Assembly (NCBI GenBank): GCA_036362985.1
Contig: JAYGXS010000004.1
Location: forward strand, 33,230,097-33,294,096
Reading direction: 5' to 3'
Origin: Ligula intestinalis
Taxonomy: Eukaryota; Platyhelminthes; Cestoda; Diphyllobothriidea; Diphyllobothriidae
Length of the DNA: 64,000 nucleotides
The first letter of the stretch is position 1, and each line of letters opens with the position of its first letter. Position numbers and translations under genes: made by a program. The notes beneath the pieces were generated by a model. That model did not search any database and was not told the origin of the DNA. It worked only from the letters and a program-made list of their open reading frames with translations. This document shows positions 58,845-64,000 of the stretch, piece by piece.

Positions 58845-59335
58845 ACGAAATTGTCGAGCATACGTATACTTTCAATAAATTTTCATCAGGCCATTACATT
58901 TATGTGGAAGGGGGGGGGTTGAAGTGCAAAAGATTAAAATTATGTTCAGTGTTGGAAGCAAATTAGTCCATGGGATAGAGGAGGGGGTTGGGGTAGTAAC
59001 AAGCGGTTAATTAGGCGGCAATTAGGGAGAGGGGGTAGCGAGACAGGTGGTTTGGAGAAATGCCAGTAGCTAGGTGGCCGTTGGTAACACTAAACTTGGG
59101 GCCTGCAGGTTCTTTTGCGCACACAGAATCGGCTTCTTCAACCGGATAGCAGTTGCTTCTGCTGTTGCTAGCAGTCGCTGACCCAATGACTGAAGGTAGT
59201 TAGGTGGGACCCTGTAGATCACCCTGAAGGCTTCGTTGGGGTCCACCTGGTGTCCAGAATTCACCATGTGCACTAAAATAGAGCTATTGATTGTCCTGTT
59301 GGTGTTGACAGTACTTGGACAAAGAAGAAAGCATA
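58845..59335 (-). mobile_element. PLE 3' end: C-terminal coding, tail and terminus
   Basis: The minus-strand frame 59300-59070 reads NSSILVHMVNSGHQVDPNEA, then FRVIYRVPPNYLQSLGQRLL and TAEATAIRLKKPILCAQK, matching the copy at 45123-45602. Downstream are a G-run (58912-58919), CTGATGA (58891-58885 on the minus strand) with GAAAGTATAC, and a terminus plus tail toward 58845 that matches 63715-63800. On its other side it meets an oppositely oriented RT piece. Confidence 0.75.
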
Positions 59336-59339
59336 TCGA

Positions 59340-60083
59340 GCACCAGATCAATTGCTTTACCAATTTAGTATCACTTGATTACCAAACAAAAGCTCAGAGC
59401 CTACTTGACGACAAAAACAAATACAAGCTATGTCCAGCCAGTAAAATGAAGCATTTTCTCATCCAAATGAACAAAAGCCTGGTAAAACTCAAGACAAATG
59501 GGCAATTACGCCCTATTTGGTTTTCCACGGAACCATCCGACACAGCTCCAGCAAGATTTTACGGTCTGCCTAAAGTACACAAGGAAAATATACAGTTTAG
59601 GCCCATTTTCTCCCTTCGCGCCACCCCTACGTACGGATTGGCAAAATTTGTGTTCCCGCACCTCAAGTTCTGGTGGCAGGCTCAACAACGACCGTGGCTT
59701 CTGTCAAACAGTTCATCGAGCAAATAAAGCATCTAAAGGTAGAACCAGATGAATCCATGTTATCCTTCGATGTTGTCTCACTCTTTAATTCCATCCCACA
59801 ACAACTAGCGATGGATATTGTGGGACAACTTCTATCCGAACGCTACGATGAGAGCGACAAACCACTTAAGTCCAAACATGTGCTTGAACTTCTACGGCAC
59901 TGCCTCAAAACGTTTTTTAAATATTTGGTGGTTAGTATTTATGATGCTCGGCTGTTTTTATGCGGTAGCGAACATACAGAACTCAGCTTTAAAAGTGAAA
60001 CCACGAGATCAGGCCACTATGAAAGTGTTTGTAGCTTTCATTTTTTGTTCTTAGTTCACCGTACGAGGACTGCTGCCTGTTAA
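59340..60083 (+). pseudogene. PLE reverse transcriptase fragment, inverted relative to its neighbour
   Basis: Plus-strand frames 59236-59727 and 59673-60083 give PLE RT blocks in order. They are DDKNKYKLCPASK, then ARFYGLPKVHKENIQFRPIF, RATPTYGLAKFV, (frameshift near 59680) and MLSFDVVSLFNSIPQQLAMD and LKTFF. FYGLPKVHK and SFDVVSLFTSIP are hallmark PLE motifs, the latter holding the first catalytic Asp. The YVDD block is not reached. Head-to-head with the minus-strand 3' end at 58845-59335, it looks like a single insertion with an inverted 5' part. Confidence 0.8.
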
Positions 60084-60089
60084 ATAAGA

Positions 60090-62245
60090 AATTGCGTCAA
60101 AGAGGACTTCCTAATTGAAAGAAAACCAAATCGGCGTTTAACATTTGGCAGAATAGTCATCTGCACGAGGCTCCGAAGGCATAGTCAACAATATCATTTA
60201 TGCGAGTTCTTGACTGCAAAACGCGAGTGTGCTTTTCCGGCATTAGTTAAAGCCAGAGTCGATTGGCACATCATGATTTCAAAAGCAAAATTATTTTGAC
60301 AAAGTTAAACCGTTAACCATATCCATAAGCCGTTTCGGGAAATATTGTAGGCAGAGTATAATTATCAGATGAGATACCAATTAACAGCATTGCGTGTCGC
60401 TAGATTTTGTGGGAATTCGGGCCTATCATGGATAGAGGTGAGACGAATTGTGATGATAGTTAAACTGGTCTAAAGTCAATTAAAAGCACGTCAATAGTGC
60501 ATAGTGTGCAATATGCTATTGTGCACATTCTGTTATTTCTCCCACGCACTATCAATTACCGACAAGAAGGGAGAAAAGATACGTTCCAGTTAACTGTGGA
60601 TTGAAAAGAGATATCTGGAAATCCTAGAAGAATTCATCCTCTTTCTTTGCAGAAATTTGATAGAAAATGTCAAAACCGTTGAACCCTGGTGGATAGTTAA
60701 ATGTCTCACCATAATATTTGGCAATGATTTCATGGTCTTTTTGTGGAGCATGCGTCTACATTCAAAACTCACCATGTGATCGGCATGACTGAACCATGCA
60801 TTTCCGTGTGTGTTTTTTTCAATTTGCATAGATTCTATAAGGCTTCACTTTAGGGCTCATTTTAGAAGAGGCCGGGTACTTTTCTAGAGGAATGTAAGCT
60901 ACATCACCTTTATTGGTATACCCTTGCGTCCGGAGAATTCCTACCACCTTTCCCCTCTATTTTCCTCCACGAAAAGCCAAAAACGTAGGAGAATATTATA
61001 GAAGTTCAAGCTAAAATGTAACAGTTAATCAGTTTGTCATCACCCTAGTAGACTGAACGACAAATTATTGCACTGATGTGGCATAACCTTAATTTTTTTA
61101 AAATTATAACGGCTTATTATTTTTAGTTCCAACGAACAGTGGGCGCATAAAAAAGATGGATAACTTAGCACTTAGCTCCACAGTAAACAAAGAGAAAGCT
61201 TTGACGTTCTTTCGATAAGAATCGTGCATTTATATAGGTGTAACTGCATGTTGCACAAATGTATAAAATGCGCAGTGCAACTTAACTCAAGGCCGCAGTT
61301 GGGGGGCTTATATGTTAAATCGTTTAATGCTCTGAAGTCGTCAACTGGCTGCTGCGGTTTCTAATTAAACTGAGACTGCAATTTTTAAATGACTCAGTAA
61401 AATTAAACAAATGTATACGTTACGCTCCCAATCTTTAATGCACTAAACATTATCTAATAGAAATTTATAACTTGATCGCCGTGGTTTGGATTTTTCAAGT
61501 TATCATAGGCCAACCATCTACTCATAATCATTCCTGCCCCATATACCTTCAAATTAAGAACGACTTTGATTAATTATGCTCGATTTTGCCTGTGATGTTT
61601 GCCAGGGAAACAACTCACATCATTCATTCTGCCTAACTTACTATAACATATTTGTGTTCTTGAGACATTATATTCATATGGTTTCTATGATGGCTCATTT
61701 AACCAAATCTAAAGGTCCTCAGTGTCTGGATCAATTTTTTATTCTTTTTTTCCCACTTTCATTTTAAGAAAGCCGTTATTAACGTTCAAACGATACGTTC
61801 GTCTAGCAGCTACTGGCCCTGTCGGAGTAATACGACAAGTTGTCAGAGCCTGGGCCAATTTAGCATTCCAAAAAGAATCTCACAGCACTAGCTCTTACTC
61901 ATTTTAGACCTCGTGGGAATAGCATTTAATCATTCATTCATTTTTATTACATTTTCACATTTTTCGATCAACATGGACAATGGTCAGTTGTATTTACCAG
62001 CCTGCATGGTCTTAGTTGAAGATATATCCATGTCTACTCATTCGAACATATCCATTTTTCAGTTGCCTGGCAGACTCTTTTATGCTACCATTTGTTTTCA
62101 TACATTTTTGGTATTTTTATGTCCTTGCACGGAAAGCCTGTCTTAACGGCATGAAGTGTCTGCGTACGTATAAGTAAATTGTTTTCGATTTGCAGCTCTT
62201 TTTTGAATTTGATCATTGGTTGACCCTGCGTCTACGTAACTACTC
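60090..62245. other. Unassigned intergenic DNA
   Basis: No supported feature; several short AT-rich frames only. Confidence 0.4.
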
Positions 62246-62249
62246 TTCC

Positions 62250-63165
62250 TTGCGTCTAGCTGATATGTATCAGTATCAATTAATTGAGGGAAAAATAGGC
62301 TAACGCCATTGTACTTCACATTGGTAACGGATGATAAAAAGTATATGGATACATCGTTAACATTTAAAAATACGCCTATCGAATGACAAAATCTGCCAGG
62401 TAGTCGAAATAGTAATGAAAAATGAAAGCTCGTTAATCACGAGTAGTAAAGTGTAATGCAATGAACTGTCCTTTTACATGTCTTGGTAATGAAATGCAAT
62501 GCTCTAGTATACCACTGTGAGTCTGGGGAAGTCGCAAAATTTGTCCGGTGGTCTAAATAATAATAAACATATACTCTCCTTTATTACGATTAGTATGGCA
62601 TAATGTGGTGGGAATAAATGTCGTGTTACATGGCTGTTCGCATAAATGCCATTTAATGCGTGTCCAGTCTGCTCTCAAATGTATTAACACTGGTTGAAAG
62701 GACAATTTAATCGGAAAGGGCGCTCCGCACTGTAACTACTCTGTTGCTGAAGAAAACCGTTCTTCTCTCGATGGTTGTTTTGGCAGGGCGTAATTTAAGG
62801 AGATGCCCGCGCAAAGTTGGTGTATTTGCCTGGATAAAACATTGTCGGGGACGAAGCAACAATCCAGGTTATTCATGATATGAAAGGTAAACCTGAGGTC
62901 TCCTCGAAGTTGCCTGTAGGAAAAGGGAAATAGATGGAGGATTGACAGTTTGCTTTCATGCGACAGGGTTTGAAGACCTTTGACCATTTTCGTCGCTCAT
63001 CTCTGGACCTTCTCTTAGACGGCACAGTCCTTCACATTCCAAGGTCTCCATGCCTGTATAGCCTACTCCAGGTGTGTCTGAACGAACCTTCCGAATTTTT
63101 GAAGGAGCTTTATTTTTAAACCCCATATGGGCTCGTTTAATCAGCTCCCCGGTGTTGGTGTGCGA
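62250..63165 (-). pseudogene. LINE 3' fragment joined to PLE, second copy
   Basis: In minus orientation: GYTGMETLECEGLCRLREGP-like RT C-terminal sequence (63150-62990), then SILHLFPFSYRQLRGDLRFT in 62987-62736, then 3' UTR to about 62250. It is the inverted counterpart of 6451-7165 and joins PLE sequence at the same point. Confidence 0.7.
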
Positions 63166-63169
63166 TGGC

Positions 63170-63716
63170 ACACTTCTCAGGATGCGAATTTCCGAACATG
63201 CGGCAGCAGTGCGGCGAAATGATGCAAGTTCTCAAGTTGCGGCTCATTCGATGAGACCCGGCCCACATTTATATTTGATGAGGCCGAAATTCTCGCAAGA
63301 GGTGACAATTGGGTGAGCCGAGAACTTTTTGAGTCATCGTTCCCGGCCCTTCAGTCCATAAACAAGCGCAACGTTTTGCCCAATCCATATTCAGTCCTGA
63401 GATTCAATTTGGCCAAAGCCAGCCGTCACTTGAGGAACGGGCAGGCCACCACCTCATCCTACACCAACACCGGGAAGCCAGACGGCCGAGCATTCATCAT
63501 GCCCGAGCTCACCGCCCGTGACGAAAGTGCAACAGGTCAGAGCCCGCGTGCCGTCCAACAAGCAGTCCACGCACAAGAAGAAAATTAACGTGAATTGTCG
63601 CTGTATGCTTGCAATCCTAGTAATGACTGTGTCCTATAAATGCTGCAAACTTATGTGCATGCTTAACCCTTTTGCTACTCATGTCTCTGATGACGAATCC
63701 GCGACGGATCTCGAAA
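63170..63716 (+). mobile_element. PLE 3' half joined to LINE, second copy
   Basis: LRMRISEHAAAVRRNDASSQ then AAHSMRPGPHLYLMRPKFSQ (63175-63310) is the GIY-YIG end. The tail 63320-63690 matches 5900-6260 (complement) and 1560-1736. It ends in a hammerhead-like motif. Immediately after the GAAACGTT the sequence changes to another PLE, so the terminal repeat has been cut off by that insertion. Confidence 0.75.
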
Positions 63717-63720
63717 CGTT
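63687..63720 (+). ncRNA. Hammerhead-like ribozyme motif
   Basis: CTGATGA (63687-63693), C, helix II GAATCC/GGAT with loop GCGAC, then GAAACGTT (63713-63720). It matches the motif at 1504-1540 except that the expected CGTC is CGTT at the junction with the next element. Confidence 0.6.
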
Positions 63721-64000
63721 GCGAAAATCCACATTCGATAATTCAGAAGAACAGTTGGCGAGCATACGTATACGTATACTTTCTATAAATTCTCTTCGGG
63801 CCATTACATCTATATGGAAGGGGAAGGTCCAGGATAACAAGCAATTAATTAATTATCGTTCTAATCACCTTAGTCTTGGGAATGGGGGCTTGTGGTTTGG
63901 GTTGATAAAAAGTGGGTAGTGACAGGGTAATTAGAAGAGGGAGGGAGAAAAAACGCGTGGAAAATGCTGGTATTTCTGCGGCCGTTGGCCATGCTAAGCT
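63717..64000 (-). mobile_element. PLE 3' end, continues beyond the window
   Basis: It matches 58805-59075: GAGCATACGTATA, AATTCTCTTCGGGCCATTACAT versus the other copy's AATTTTCATCAGGCCATTACAT, then the GGGCGGGAG-type tract and GGCCGTTGG near the edge. The coding part would lie beyond 64000 on the minus strand. Confidence 0.65.

Noticed and set aside
1..64000. CRISPR arrays, bacterial operons, ribosome binding sites, rRNA genes
   Set aside because: None seen; the window is eukaryotic and its repeats are dispersed or inverted, not regularly spaced.

Overview
The window looks like repeat-rich, gene-poor animal DNA. Every recognisable long coding stretch is a decayed retroelement or DNA transposon, the one good host gene is small and intron-split, and a run of exactly 100 N marks an assembly gap. 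Penelope-like elements (PLEs) dominate. They carry GIY-YIG endonuclease remnants and hammerhead-like ribozyme motifs, alongside CR1/jockey-type LINEs. This mix would fit a flatworm such as a tapeworm or fluke, but that is an inference and no sequence here proves it.

Layout. 0-7.2 kb is nested PLE and LINE debris. It includes a 360-bp PLE-derived insertion with a 12-bp target duplication (1462-1821) and a LINE/PLE chimera (5831-7165). About 8.6-14.2 kb is copy 1 of a large diverged segmental duplication. It holds a three-exon gene for a tiny secreted, S/T/N-rich, probably GPI-anchored mucin-like protein (10777-11089). 14.4-15.5 kb is a degenerate PLE that still spans reverse transcriptase to GIY-YIG. 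16.7-18.8 kb holds the gap and a second repeat that recurs at 48.0-49.8 kb. 21.8-22.2 kb contains two exon-like units in tandem. 22.26-23.62 kb is a complete but inactivated Tc1/mariner element, followed by a 196-bp palindrome and a solo mariner end.

About 28.0-37.8 kb is copy 2 of the segmental duplication. It is enlarged by a 2.1-kb LINE and a PLE insertion, and its mucin gene is a pseudogene. 38-51.5 kb carries a tRNA-derived SINE-like unit, PLE fragments, a nearly intact short PLE with inverted terminal repeats and 13-bp target duplication (44957-45954), and a GC-rich ORF of unknown nature before a hammerhead-like motif. 54.59-54.85 kb is a near-perfect hairpin built from two PLE termini, with a 13-bp target duplication. 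56-64 kb contains further LINE and PLE fragments, including an inverted second copy of the 5.8-7.2 kb chimera.

The recurring theme is PLE termini. Inverted terminal repeats have their 3' ends facing outward, a ~30-40-nt extension is present on one side only, and target duplications are 12-13 bp. In many copies a hammerhead-like motif sits just inside the terminal repeat. The two segmental copies supply natural empty sites that confirm several insertions.
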